This document shows positions 6,837 through 14,974 of a stretch of 20,707 bases of DNA, piece after piece. Made by a program: the position numbers and the translations under genes. Source of the DNA: an uncultured Candidatus Melainabacteria bacterium (GTDB lineage: Bacteria; Cyanobacteriota; Vampirovibrionia; Gastranaerophilales; Gastranaerophilaceae); the NCBI GenBank assembly GCA_934675685.1, contig CAKURL010000027.1, positions 1 to 20,707 on the forward strand, given 5' to 3'. Within the stretch, counting starts at the first letter, position 1; each line of letters starts with the position of its first letter. The notes beneath the pieces were generated by a model. That model was not told where the DNA came from and did not search any database. It saw nothing but the letters and a program-made list of their open reading frames with translations.

Positions 6837-9674
6837 TTATTCTTCGATTGCTTTTTTGCAGTCTTCACAAATGCCATCTTCGTTCAATTCTCTATATTTC
6901 CAGCATCTTGGGCATTTTTCGCCTTTTGCTTTAAAGACTTTGATTTCAAAATCGTCTTGAGAATATTCGTTCAAGATTTTTTCATCTTTGTCTTCTAAAT
7001 ATACGTGAGATACGATATATAAATCGTCTAAGATTTTTTGATATTTTTCTAATAATTGCGATTTATTTTTGTCGTTTGATTTTATGATGATATCTGCTTC
7101 TAGAGAAGAACCTATCGTCTTTGGCTCAGAAGAGCGCAAAGGTTCAATCGCCCTTGCTACTATTTCTCTTGTTTTTAGAAGTTCACCAAATTCTTTTTCC
7201 AGTTCTTCGTTTTCCCATTCTTCCTTCGCTTCTGCCCAAGAAGTCAAAAGGGCAGACACTTGGTCTTTTTGGATTTCAGGCATATTTTGCCAAATGTCTT
7301 CTGCTTGGTGAGGCATAACAGGTGTTAAAATCCTGATTAATGTATGCAAAATTTCATACATTACGCTTTGGCAAGCTCTTCTTGAAAGCGATTTTTTGCC
7401 TTTTGTATACAATCTATCTTTTACGATGTCAAGATAGAAAGAGGACAAATCCGCGCTTGCGAAGTTTTGGAGTTGTTGGAAGTATTTATAAAATTCGTAA
7501 TTTTTAAATGCTTCATTTACGTTTTTGATTAGCTTAGAAAGCTTCGTCAAAGCAAATTTGTCGATTTCTTCTAAGTCTTTATATTCTACATAATCTTTTT
7601 TAGGGTCAAAATCATATAAGTTGCCCATCAAAAATCTTACTGTGTTTCTTGTTTTCTTAAATACTTCAACAAGTTGTTTGATTAAATTGTCGCCAATTTT
7701 AACGTCATTTCTATAGTCCACAGAAGCCGCCCAAAGCCTCAACACGTCTGCGCCATAGACTTTAATGATTTCTTGAGGAGCAACGATATTTCCTAATGAC
7801 TTAGACATTTTTCTGCCTTCGCCATCTAAAACAAACCCGTGGGTCAAGACTTGTTTATATGGAGCGATTTCTTTTGTTGCGCTTGCGATAAGTAAAGAAG
7901 ATTGGAACCAGCCTCTGTGTTGGTCTGAGCCTTCTAAGTACATATCTGTTGGAATAACGTCTTTTGTTTTTTCGCTTTGGAATTCTTCTTTTCTTGCTTC
8001 AACTACAGCTGACCAAGAAGAACCGGAGTCAAACCAAACGTCCATGATGTCTTTTTCTTTTTCAAATTCATCTGAACCGCATTCGCATTTGAAACCTTCC
8101 GGTAAGAAGTCTTTTGCTTCGTATTTCACCCAAGCGTCCGAAGATTCGTTTTTGAATTTTTCACAAATGATTTTGATTGTTTCTTCATTGATGATTGGTT
8201 TTCCGCATTTTTTGCAATATAAGATTGGAATTGGAACCCCCCAAGCTCTTTGTCTTGAAATGCACCATTCAGAGCGGTTTTCAACCATGTTTGAAATTCT
8301 TTTTTCGCCGCTTTTTGGATACCATTGTACTTTTTTGATGTTTTCTAAAGCAATGTCTTTAAACATTGAAACTTTTACGAACCATTGAGGAGTGGAGCGG
8401 TACATTACAGGGTGTTTGCAGCGCCAGCAATGCGGATAAGAGTGCATGATTTCTTGTGATTTAATCAATGCGCCACAATTTTTCAAGTTATCTATAACGA
8501 TTTGGTTGCCTTTGTAATATGGAACACCTTCTAAATCGGGTACTTCAGAAGTCCAACAACCTTTTGAATCAAAAGGAGAGAATGTTTCAAGGCCATATTT
8601 TTGCCCTGCTTCCCAGTCTTCCAGCCCGTGGCCTGGGGCGGTGTGAACGCAGCCTGTGCCGGCTTCTAGGGTTACGTGGTCTCCTAAAATCACAAGGCTT
8701 TCTCTTTCTTTATATAATGGGTGTTGTGCTTTTGAAAGCTCTAAATCTGAGCCTTTTAGCTCTCCTAAAGCTTTTGCGTCGGCCCATTCGACTTCATTTG
8801 TAAATTTTTCCAATAAATCAGAAGCTACAAAATAATTTGCTCCATCATGTTCAAAAATTGTGTAGTTAAATCTTGCATTTAAACAAATACCGTTGTTTGA
8901 AGGGATTGTCCAAGGAGTAGTTGTCCAGATAATTGCGTATAGTTTGTTGCTTGAAGAAATTCCTGCTTTTTTATAGATTTCTTCTTTGTTTTTCATTTCG
9001 AAGCGAACATAGATAGAATCAGAAGAAATATCAGCATATTCCACTTCTGCTTCGGCTAAAGCCGTTTCGCAATCTGCACACCAATAAACAGGTTTTAGTC
9101 CTTTTTGAACATATCCTTTTTTATACATTTGCCAAAATAGTTCGACTTGGTGTGCTTCAAATTCTGGAGCAATAGTCACATAAGGGTGTTCCCAATTGCC
9201 TAAAACACCTAGTCTTTTGAAGTTTGTTTCTTGGCCTTTTAGGTTTTTTGCTGCGAATTCGCGGCATTTTTTTCTTAACTCTAAAGGCGTTAGGGCATTT
9301 CTTCCGCCTTTGATGTTTTTCACTACTGCGTTTTCAATAGGGAGTCCGTGGGCATCGTAGCCTGGGACATAAGGAGTGTAGTAGCCTAATTGAGTTTTAT
9401 ATTTTAAAACAATGTCTTTTAGAATTTTATTCATAGCATGACCAATGTGAATTTTGTCCGAGCTAAGGTATGGAGGGCCGTCATGCAAAATAAAGCTTTC
9501 GTTTGCTTTATTTTTTTTTAACATTTTTTCGTAGATATTGTTTTCTTCCCAAAATTTTTGGATTTCTAATTCCCTAACTGCTGCGTTTGCGCGCATTGCA
9601 AGGGTTGTTTTTGGAAGATTAAGAGTGTCTTTTAGTTCTTTTTTTGTTTCCATTGTTTCTTTTTGCTCAGCCAT
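6837..9674 (-). CDS. ileS: isoleucyl-tRNA synthetase
   Basis: This cytoplasmic class I synthetase charges tRNA-Ile and edits misactivated valine. The 945-aa length is normal for the bacterial form. The HIGH motif is H76-I-G-H79 within GPPYLSSDKIHIGH; the loop before it seems one residue longer than the usual GPPYANGDIHIGH pattern. The CP1 editing domain carries TTPWTIPSN and GTGCVHTAPGHG, followed by SEWCISRQRAWGVPIP, WFDSGSSW and the KMSKS loop (GRKMSKSLGN). The C-terminus ends in a four-cysteine zinc knuckle, C-P-R-C-W and C-E-D-C. The ATG at 9674 is preceded by AAAGAGGAA with good spacing; the frame is open to 9740, but the extra 22 residues are hydrophobic and overlay the promoter. I saw no T-box in the short leader. 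It is divergent from gmk. Confidence 0.97.
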   Translation of the reverse strand: MAEQKETMETKKELKDTLNLPKTTLAMRANAAVRELEIQKFWEENNIYEKMLKKNKANESFILHDGPPYLSSDKIHIGHAMNKILKDIVLKYKTQLGYYTPYVPGYDAHGLPIENAVVKNIKGGRNALTPLELRKKCREFAAKNLKGQETNFKRLGVLGNWEHPYVTIAPEFEAHQVELFWQMYKKGYVQKGLKPVYWCADCETALAEAEVEYADISSDSIYVRFEMKNKEEIYKKAGISSSNKLYAIIWTTTPWTIPSNNGICLNARFNYTIFEHDGANYFVASDLLEKFTNEVEWADAKALGELKGSDLELSKAQHPLYKERESLVILGDHVTLEAGTGCVHTAPGHGLEDWEAGQKYGLETFSPFDSKGCWTSEVPDLEGVPYYKGNQIVIDNLKNCGALIKSQEIMHSYPHCWRCKHPVMYRSTPQWFVKVSMFKDIALENIKKVQWYPKSGEKRISNMVENRSEWCISRQRAWGVPIPILYCKKCGKPIINEETIKIICEKFKNESSDAWVKYEAKDFLPEGFKCECGSDEFEKEKDIMDVWFDSGSSWSAVVEARKEEFQSEKTKDVIPTDMYLEGSDQHRGWFQSSLLIASATKEIAPYKQVLTHGFVLDGEGRKMSKSLGNIVAPQEIIKVYGADVLRLWAASVDYRNDVKIGDNLIKQLVEVFKKTRNTVRFLMGNLYDFDPKKDYVEYKDLEEIDKFALTKLSKLIKNVNEAFKNYEFYKYFQQLQNFASADLSSFYLDIVKDRLYTKGKKSLSRRACQSVMYEILHTLIRILTPVMPHQAEDIWQNMPEIQKDQVSALLTSWAEAKEEWENEELEKEFGELLKTREIVARAIEPLRSSEPKTIGSSLEADIIIKSNDKNKSQLLEKYQKILDDLYIVSHVYLEDKDEKILNEYSQDDFEIKVFKAKGEKCPRCWKYRELNEDGICEDCKKAIEE

Positions 9675-9714
9675 TGTATTCCTCTTTTTTAAAATAAAAA
9701 CTGTTATGACATAA

Positions 9715-9743
9715 ATTATACAATAAATATAAGTTTTCATAAA
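9715..9743 (-). promoter_or_regulatory. candidate ileS promoter
   Basis: On the minus strand a perfect TATAAT (9720-9715) lies 17 bases after TTTATG (9743-9738, a 3/6 match). The leader would be about 34 nt, too short for a T-box, so isoleucine-responsive antitermination is unlikely here. Confidence 0.4.
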
Positions 9744-9762
9744 TTTATTTTTATTATATTAT
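9734..9762 (+). promoter_or_regulatory. candidate promoter of the gmk-aroB operon
   Basis: TTTTCA (9734-9739) and TATTAT (9757-9762) are 17 bases apart, with 4/6 and 5/6 matches. A start near 9769 gives a leader of about 24 nt carrying AAGG seven bases before the gmk ATG. It overlaps the divergent ileS promoter candidate, so polymerases for the two units could compete. Confidence 0.35.
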
Positions 9763-9792
9763 TATAAAAATTACATTTTATAAGGTTATGAT

Positions 9793-10359
9793 ATGTCAAA
9801 TCGCGCAAAATTAATCATTTTCACAGGCCCTTCTGGTGTTGGCAAAGGAACAATCCTTGCTGATTTTTTCAAAAAAACCGATAAAAATATAGTCTATTCA
9901 ATCTCTTCCACCACTCGCCAGCCAAGAGATGGCGAAATAAATGGCATGCATTATTTTTTCATTTCGAAAGAAGAATTTGAAAAATTAATCAAAGAGGACG
10001 CTTTTTTAGAATATGCGCAATATAGCGGAAATTACTACGGAACAAACAAAAAGTTTGTGGAAGAAAAAATCTCCGAAGGAAAAAGCGTTCTGCTTGAAAT
10101 TGAGCTTCAAGGAGCTTTACAAGTTATGAAAAAAAGGCCAGATGCGGTCACGATTTTTATAAAACCTCCAACTTTTGAAGAATTAGAACACAGGCTAAGA
10201 GGCCGCCACACGGAAAAAGAAGAAGCTATTCAAAAAAGGCTTAAAGCTGCAAAAGAAGAATTGAATAATGCCGATAAATTCCATTATGTGATTGAAAACG
10301 ACATTGTCTCAAGGGCCGTGGACGAACTTATTTCTATTTATAATAAGGAAACAAAATAA
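9793..10359 (+). CDS. gmk: guanylate kinase
   Basis: Gmk phosphorylates GMP (or dGMP) to GDP with ATP in the cytoplasm. The 188-aa length is slightly shorter than E. coli Gmk. The P-loop GPSGVGKGT is at 12-20, followed by the GMP-binding signature STTRQPRDGEINGMHYFF (about 38-55), SGNYYGT, the lid region RLRGRHTEKEEAIQKRL, and the closing Y-V-I-E-N-D. AAGG (9782-9785) gives a usable ribosome-binding site seven bases before the ATG. It leads a six-gene operon; its stop overlaps the next start as TAATG. In many bacteria rpoZ lies between gmk and coaBC; it is absent here. Confidence 0.96.
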   Translation: MSNRAKLIIFTGPSGVGKGTILADFFKKTDKNIVYSISSTTRQPRDGEINGMHYFFISKEEFEKLIKEDAFLEYAQYSGNYYGTNKKFVEEKISEGKSVLLEIELQGALQVMKKRPDAVTIFIKPPTFEELEHRLRGRHTEKEEAIQKRLKAAKEELNNADKFHYVIENDIVSRAVDELISIYNKETK

Positions 10360-11546
10360 TGGATTTTGTAAATTTTGGAATTAAAAAAAACATTTTAATC
10401 GGGATAACTTCTTCAATTGCCGCTTATAAAATCTATGAACTAATCAGGTTTTTTAAAAAATCAGGCTTTGAGGTAAAAACTATTTTAACTCCAAACGCAA
10501 AAAACTTTGTCTCCCCTTTGGTTTTGGAAACTTTAACAAATTCAAAAGTCTATTTTGAACAATTTTCCCCAAGAGAAGACGTAGAACATATTGAGCTTGC
10601 TAAATGGGCAGATGTTTTTTTAATTGCTCCAATTAGCGCAAACACAATTTCAAAAACAGCAACAGGTGTTGCGGATAATCTCTTAACCAGTATTTTTTGC
10701 GCTTATTTAGGAACAAAAAAGCCTTTTGTTTTGGCTCCCGCGATGAACACCAATATGTGGCAAAATCCATTTGTTAAAGAAAATCTTTCAAAATTAAAAA
10801 AAGAAGGTGCGATTGTGGTTGAGCCTGAAAGCGGCTTTTTAGCTTGCGGCGATAATGGAATTGGAAAATTGGCGGATATCGAAAATATTTTCCATTACAC
10901 CTTAAGATCGCTTTTTCAAAAAAAAGAAAACAATTCAAAAAAAATGGTTGTAACTTATGGCGGAACGAAAGAAAAAATTGATTCTGTAAGATGTTTAACG
11001 AATTCTTCTTCAGGAAAAATGGGAAGAGCGCTCTCTTTATGGGGCTTTTATTTGGGGTTTGAGGTGGCTTCTGTTTCCACTTTTCAAGATAAATTGCCTT
11101 TTTTAAATATTGTATCAAATAGCGCTCTTGAAATGCTTGAAGCTTTGAAAAATCTTGAATTTGATTATTTAATTATGGCTGCTGCTGTGGGCGATTTTAG
11201 AATAAAACAAGAAAACGAATTTAAAATTTCAAAAGAAAACGTAGGTGAGATTTTGAATTTGGAATTTATAAAAAATCCAGATGTTGTTTTTGAAATTGCA
11301 AAAAACAAAAAAGAAAATCAAAAAATAGTCGGTTTTTGCCTTGCGGATAGAGATTTAATCGAGACTGCGAAGAAGAAATTAAAAAACAAAAATTTGGATT
11401 ATATAGTCGCAAACGATGTTAAAACTGCTCTTAACACAAGTGAAAATAGGGTTACAATTATCGAAAAAAGTGGTAAAATAAAAGATATTGAGCAAGATAA
11501 AAAAGAAATCATAGCAAAGAAAATCTTGGAGGTTGTTTGTGATTAA
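10359..11546 (+). CDS. coaBC: bifunctional phosphopantothenoylcysteine decarboxylase / phosphopantothenate-cysteine ligase
   Basis: It carries out two consecutive steps of coenzyme A synthesis: ligation of cysteine to 4'-phosphopantothenate, then FMN-dependent decarboxylation to 4'-phosphopantetheine. The 395-aa protein has both domains. The N-terminal CoaC domain (1-185) shows the catalytic His at H77, P-I-S-A-N-T (91-96), PAMNTNMW (127-134) with N130, and the L-A-C-G-D-N-G-I-G-K lid with C163. The C-terminal CoaB domain (from 196) shows GGTKEKIDSVR, NSSSGKMG, AAAVGDFR (274-281) and KNPDVV. The usual GF-x-A-E-T of CoaB reads GFCLADRD here, a modest departure. The ATG shares one base with the gmk stop, and AAGGAA sits upstream inside gmk, so translation is probably coupled. 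Confidence 0.95.
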   Translation: MDFVNFGIKKNILIGITSSIAAYKIYELIRFFKKSGFEVKTILTPNAKNFVSPLVLETLTNSKVYFEQFSPREDVEHIELAKWADVFLIAPISANTISKTATGVADNLLTSIFCAYLGTKKPFVLAPAMNTNMWQNPFVKENLSKLKKEGAIVVEPESGFLACGDNGIGKLADIENIFHYTLRSLFQKKENNSKKMVVTYGGTKEKIDSVRCLTNSSSGKMGRALSLWGFYLGFEVASVSTFQDKLPFLNIVSNSALEMLEALKNLEFDYLIMAAAVGDFRIKQENEFKISKENVGEILNLEFIKNPDVVFEIAKNKKENQKIVGFCLADRDLIETAKKKLKNKNLDYIVANDVKTALNTSENRVTIIEKSGKIKDIEQDKKEIIAKKILEVVCD

Positions 11547-12276
11547 AACTGATTATATTATCTCTAAAATTGAAAAATATGCAGCGCTTGAGCTTGCGGA
11601 AGACTGGGACAACTCCGGCTGGCAGATTAACTTAGAACATGATTACACAAATAAAGTACTTGTTGCCCTGTCTTTAACAAGAAATGTTCTAGAGCAAGCT
11701 ATCACAAACGATTGTGACCTTATTGTGACGCACCACCCTTTGATTTTTAGCCCGATTAAAAAAATCAGCAATTCTTTGATTGCAGATGTTATTAAAAACA
11801 ACATCTGTGTATATTGCGCGCACACAAACTTAGACAAGACTTATGGTTCCACTACAGACGCTTTGTGTGGCGTTTTGGGGCTTCAAAACTTAATTACTGT
11901 TGAAGAATATATTAAAATCGCAAATTTAAAGGACGAAATCGCGCTCGACGAATTCATTCAAAACGTGAAAAGAGCGATGAACTTAAGCCAAGTAAAATTA
12001 ATCAATCCAAACGGAATTCAAACTGTGAAAAACGTCGCAATCTGCGCTGGGGGCGGCGGAAGCTTCGTTAATAAATTAAGAGACTATGACATAGATTTAT
12101 ATATTACAGGCGACATTAAATTCCACAAAGCATTAGAAGTAGAAGATTTTGCCGTTTTGGATATTGGGCATTTTGAGTCCGAACTTCCGGTTTTGCCTTT
12201 AATTCAAGGCCTAATTGCAAAGACAAAAGTCGATGTAATCATTGCAAAAGAAGAAAAACCTTGGGTTTTAGTTTAG
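11539..12276 (+). CDS. Nif3/YbgI-family dinuclear metal protein
   Basis: The 245-aa product matches the short form of the Nif3-like family, related to E. coli YbgI and often labelled GTP cyclohydrolase 1 type 2. The cellular function is unsettled. Metal-ligand motifs are visible: W-D-N-S-G (23-27), THHP with H65 and H66, H-T-N-L-D with D99, and GHFESE with H211 and E215 at the family's four-residue spacing. I placed the start at the GTG at 11539, six bases after GGAGG (11528-11532). The in-frame TTG at 11533 would touch the ribosome-binding site and is unlikely. The start overlaps the end of coaBC by 8 nt. An alternative family reading is not needed, but any specific enzymatic role is open. 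Confidence 0.9.
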   Translation: MIKTDYIISKIEKYAALELAEDWDNSGWQINLEHDYTNKVLVALSLTRNVLEQAITNDCDLIVTHHPLIFSPIKKISNSLIADVIKNNICVYCAHTNLDKTYGSTTDALCGVLGLQNLITVEEYIKIANLKDEIALDEFIQNVKRAMNLSQVKLINPNGIQTVKNVAICAGGGGSFVNKLRDYDIDLYITGDIKFHKALEVEDFAVLDIGHFESELPVLPLIQGLIAKTKVDVIIAKEEKPWVLV

Positions 12277-12284
12277 GAAGAAAT

Positions 12285-13406
12285 ATGGCACTTAGATTTT
12301 TGACTTCTGGAGAATCCCATGGAAAATGTTTAAATGCAATCATAGAAGGCTTGCCTTCAGGGTATGAACTTGATTTTGATTTTATAAATAACGAACTTTC
12401 AAATCGCCAAAAAGGCTTTGGGCGAGGCGGAAGAATGGCGATTGAAACCGATGTTGCTGAATTTAAATCGGGAATAAGATTTTCAAAGACGACAGCGAGC
12501 CCCGTGGCGCTTGAAATCAAAAACAAAGATTGGCAAAATTGGATTTATCCTATGAGCATTGAAAAAATCAATTTTGATTTGCTTGATGAAAATCTAAAAG
12601 AAGAAGTTTTAGAAAAAATTAAAGAAAAAGAAATTAAAAATTTTCGCCCTGCGCATGCTGATCTTGCAGGCTGCAAAAAATATGATTTTGACGACATAAG
12701 ATATGTCCTAGAACGCTCAAGCGCCCGAGAAACGGCCACAAGAGTGGCAGTTGGCGCAATTTGTCAAAATATTTTAAAATACTATGACATAGATTTTTCT
12801 TTTGAAATTTTGTCTGTTGGAGAGTGCCAAAATAAAGAAGAGTTCAAAGATTATATTGAAGAATATAAAAAAATAGGCGATAGCCTAGGTGGCATTATAA
12901 AAGTCACAATTAAAAACGTGCCCACGGGCTTAGGAAGCTTTGTGAATTATGATAGAAGGCTTGATGGAAAACTTGCTCAAGCTTTGATGTCTATTCCTGC
13001 AATAAAATCTGTTGAAATTGGGCTTGGAAAGGAATATGCTAAGATTTCAGGCAACAAAAGCCATGATGAGATTTTTTATGACGAAAAATATTTCCACAAA
13101 ACAAATAACTCAGGGGGTATTGAAGGCGGCATGTCAAATGGCGAAGATATAGTTTTGACGGTTGCAATGAAACCTATTCCTACCATGAAAAAAGCTTTGT
13201 CATCTGTTCAAATGAAAACTCATAAAGAAATTAGTGCCCATTTTGAAAGAGCAGATAATTGCGCAGTTTATGCTTGCGGAGTCGTTGCAAAAAACATGGC
13301 TGCAATTGTAATTTTAGATGAATTTTTAGAAAAATTTGGCCACGACACAAAAAGAGACATCGACAATTCCTTTGAATTTTATAAAAAGAGGATAAATGAA
13401 ATCTAA
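12285..13406 (+). CDS. aroC: chorismate synthase
   Basis: It converts 5-enolpyruvylshikimate 3-phosphate to chorismate, the last step of the shikimate pathway, needing reduced FMN. The 373-aa protein shows the family motifs GESHG (9-13), GRGGRM-IETD, RSSARETATRVAVG, NNSGGIEGGMSNGED and HFERADNCAV. The ATG at 12285 follows GGAAG (12276-12280), which overlaps the stop of the upstream gene; the frame is open 8 codons further but those lie within the previous gene. The intergenic gap is 8 nt. It begins a three-gene aro block within the operon. Confidence 0.97.
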   Translation: MALRFLTSGESHGKCLNAIIEGLPSGYELDFDFINNELSNRQKGFGRGGRMAIETDVAEFKSGIRFSKTTASPVALEIKNKDWQNWIYPMSIEKINFDLLDENLKEEVLEKIKEKEIKNFRPAHADLAGCKKYDFDDIRYVLERSSARETATRVAVGAICQNILKYYDIDFSFEILSVGECQNKEEFKDYIEEYKKIGDSLGGIIKVTIKNVPTGLGSFVNYDRRLDGKLAQALMSIPAIKSVEIGLGKEYAKISGNKSHDEIFYDEKYFHKTNNSGGIEGGMSNGEDIVLTVAMKPIPTMKKALSSVQMKTHKEISAHFERADNCAVYACGVVAKNMAAIVILDEFLEKFGHDTKRDIDNSFEFYKKRINEI

Positions 13407-13923
13407 AAAAATAGTTTTAGTTGGAATGATGGGTTCAGGAAAATCGGCGGTATCTAAAGTTTTATCTCAAAAGCTCGGATATAAACTTTTAGAATGTGAC
13501 GAGATTTTTGAAGAAAAATTTGATATAAAAATTTCTGATTTTTTCTTGAAATTTGGTGAAGCTGAATTTAGAAAGCGTGAATTCGAGATTTTAAAATCTA
13601 TTTCATCTGATAATTTGAATAATTTTGTCGTTTCGACTGGCGGAGGCGCTATATTAAAAAAAGAAAATAGAGACATTATTTTTAATGATGATACAATTTC
13701 GATTTATCTAAAAGCAAGCCCAGAAGCTATTTTTGAAAGAATTAAAAATGATGAAACCCGCCCTCTTTTGAAAGTTCAAAATCCAAAATTGGAAATAGAA
13801 AAAATCTTATCTCAAAGAGAAGAATTTTATAATTTAGCCCATTTTACAATTGAAAACGAAAATAAAACAATTGAAAAAGTGGCTGATGAAATCATTTTGA
13901 AGGTTAATTATGAGAAAAATTGA
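13396..13923 (+). CDS. aroK: shikimate kinase
   Basis: It phosphorylates shikimate at the 3-hydroxyl with ATP. The 175-aa length is typical. The P-loop GMMGSGKS is at 10-17; the substrate motif is L-E-C-D with D35; R59 lies in EFRKRE; the G-G-G shikimate loop is at 82-84; and TRPLL is the lid arginine motif. In the usual D-x-D the first Asp, which helps bind magnesium, is Glu here (E33), a conservative change. The start overlaps the end of aroC by 11 nt and is preceded by GAGGA. Confidence 0.95.
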   Translation: MKSKKIVLVGMMGSGKSAVSKVLSQKLGYKLLECDEIFEEKFDIKISDFFLKFGEAEFRKREFEILKSISSDNLNNFVVSTGGGAILKKENRDIIFNDDTISIYLKASPEAIFERIKNDETRPLLKVQNPKLEIEKILSQREEFYNLAHFTIENENKTIEKVADEIILKVNYEKN

Positions 13924-14974
13924 AATTGAAAATATAGAAAATACTAAAAGCGAAATTATTATCCAAAATGGGTTAATTGAAAATATCTTTGATTTTTTAG
14001 ATGAAAATAAAAGATATTTTTTAATCACAAACGAAACAATTTATAAAATTTATTCTAAATTTTTAGTTAATTTTGAAAAAAACAGAATAATTGTAATTAA
14101 AGATGGCGAAAAATATAAAAATTTTAAAACATATAATTTTATAATGGAAAAATTGCTCCAAGAAAAAATAGAAAGAAAAGACTCTATTGTGGCGCTCGGC
14201 GGTGGCGTCGTGGGCGATTTGGCAGGTTTTTGCGCAAGCACTATTTTAAGAGGAGTGGAATTAATCCAAGTGCCCACGACTTTGCTTTCGATGTGCGATA
14301 GCTCAATTGGGGGCAAAACAGGCTACAACACTAAATTTGGCAAAAATTTAATAGGAAGCTTTTATAAAGCAAAAAAAGTTTTAATTGATAGCGATTTTTT
14401 AAAAACTTTAAACGAATATGAAATAAAATGCGGGCTCGGGGAAGTCGTAAAATATGCGTTTATTGAAAAATCTTGTAAAGCTCAAGATGATTTTAAATTA
14501 AACAAAATTTTAGAAAATTTAAACTTAAAAACAATTTTTGAAAAATTAGACGAAATCATCTATATTTGCGCTTTTTTAAAGTCGAACGTTGTAAAATTAG
14601 ACGAAAAAGAAGGAAATTTAAGAAAAATTTTAAATTTCGGGCACACTTTTGCGCACCCTATTGAAACTTTGTCGAATTATAAGAACATCTCTCACGGCGA
14701 AGCGGTCGCCCTTGGCATGGAGATTGCTTTTAAAGTTGCAAAAATGCAAGGCTTGATAGATGAAAACTATTTCAACTATGCAATTTCTTTGATGAACAAC
14801 TTTTCTCTTTTGGAAAAGAAAAGAAAATTCAATAAGAAAAAGTTTTTGGAATTAATGTTGCAAGATAAAAAAGTCGAAAACAAAAAGATTAACTTGCTTT
14901 TGCCAACTTCTTATCTTCAAGTTGGGCTTTTTGATAATATATCTGAGCCTTTGCTTGAAGCTTGTCTGCTTTAG
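13910..14974 (+). CDS. aroB: 3-dehydroquinate synthase
   Basis: It forms 3-dehydroquinate from DAHP, the second shikimate-pathway step, using NAD and a divalent metal. The 354-aa protein has the NAD-binding G-G-G-V-V-G-D-L-A-G (97-106), VPTTLLSMCDSSIGGKTG (121-138), and metal ligands E178 (GLGEVVKYA), H245 (NFGHTFAH) and H262 (SHGEAVALGM). The start overlaps aroK by 14 nt, with GAAGG upstream. The last 28 codons overlap the 3' end of the convergent TPR gene, with no terminator between them. The C-terminus still resembles normal AroB ends, so I take the full length as real. Together with aroC and aroK it gives three of the seven shikimate steps; the others lie elsewhere. Confidence 0.96.
   Translation: MRKIEIENIENTKSEIIIQNGLIENIFDFLDENKRYFLITNETIYKIYSKFLVNFEKNRIIVIKDGEKYKNFKTYNFIMEKLLQEKIERKDSIVALGGGVVGDLAGFCASTILRGVELIQVPTTLLSMCDSSIGGKTGYNTKFGKNLIGSFYKAKKVLIDSDFLKTLNEYEIKCGLGEVVKYAFIEKSCKAQDDFKLNKILENLNLKTIFEKLDEIIYICAFLKSNVVKLDEKEGNLRKILNFGHTFAHPIETLSNYKNISHGEAVALGMEIAFKVAKMQGLIDENYFNYAISLMNNFSLLEKKRKFNKKKFLELMLQDKKVENKKINLLLPTSYLQVGLFDNISEPLLEACLL

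Noticed and set aside
9675..9740. Longer ileS start with a hydrophobic 22-residue leader resembling a signal
   Set aside because: A synthetase is cytoplasmic; the stretch coincides with the -10 candidate and the ribosome-binding site.
9675..9792. T-box or other riboswitch ahead of ileS or gmk
   Set aside because: The gap is 118 nt, shared by two divergent genes, and shows no specifier loop, T-box sequence or terminator/antiterminator pair.
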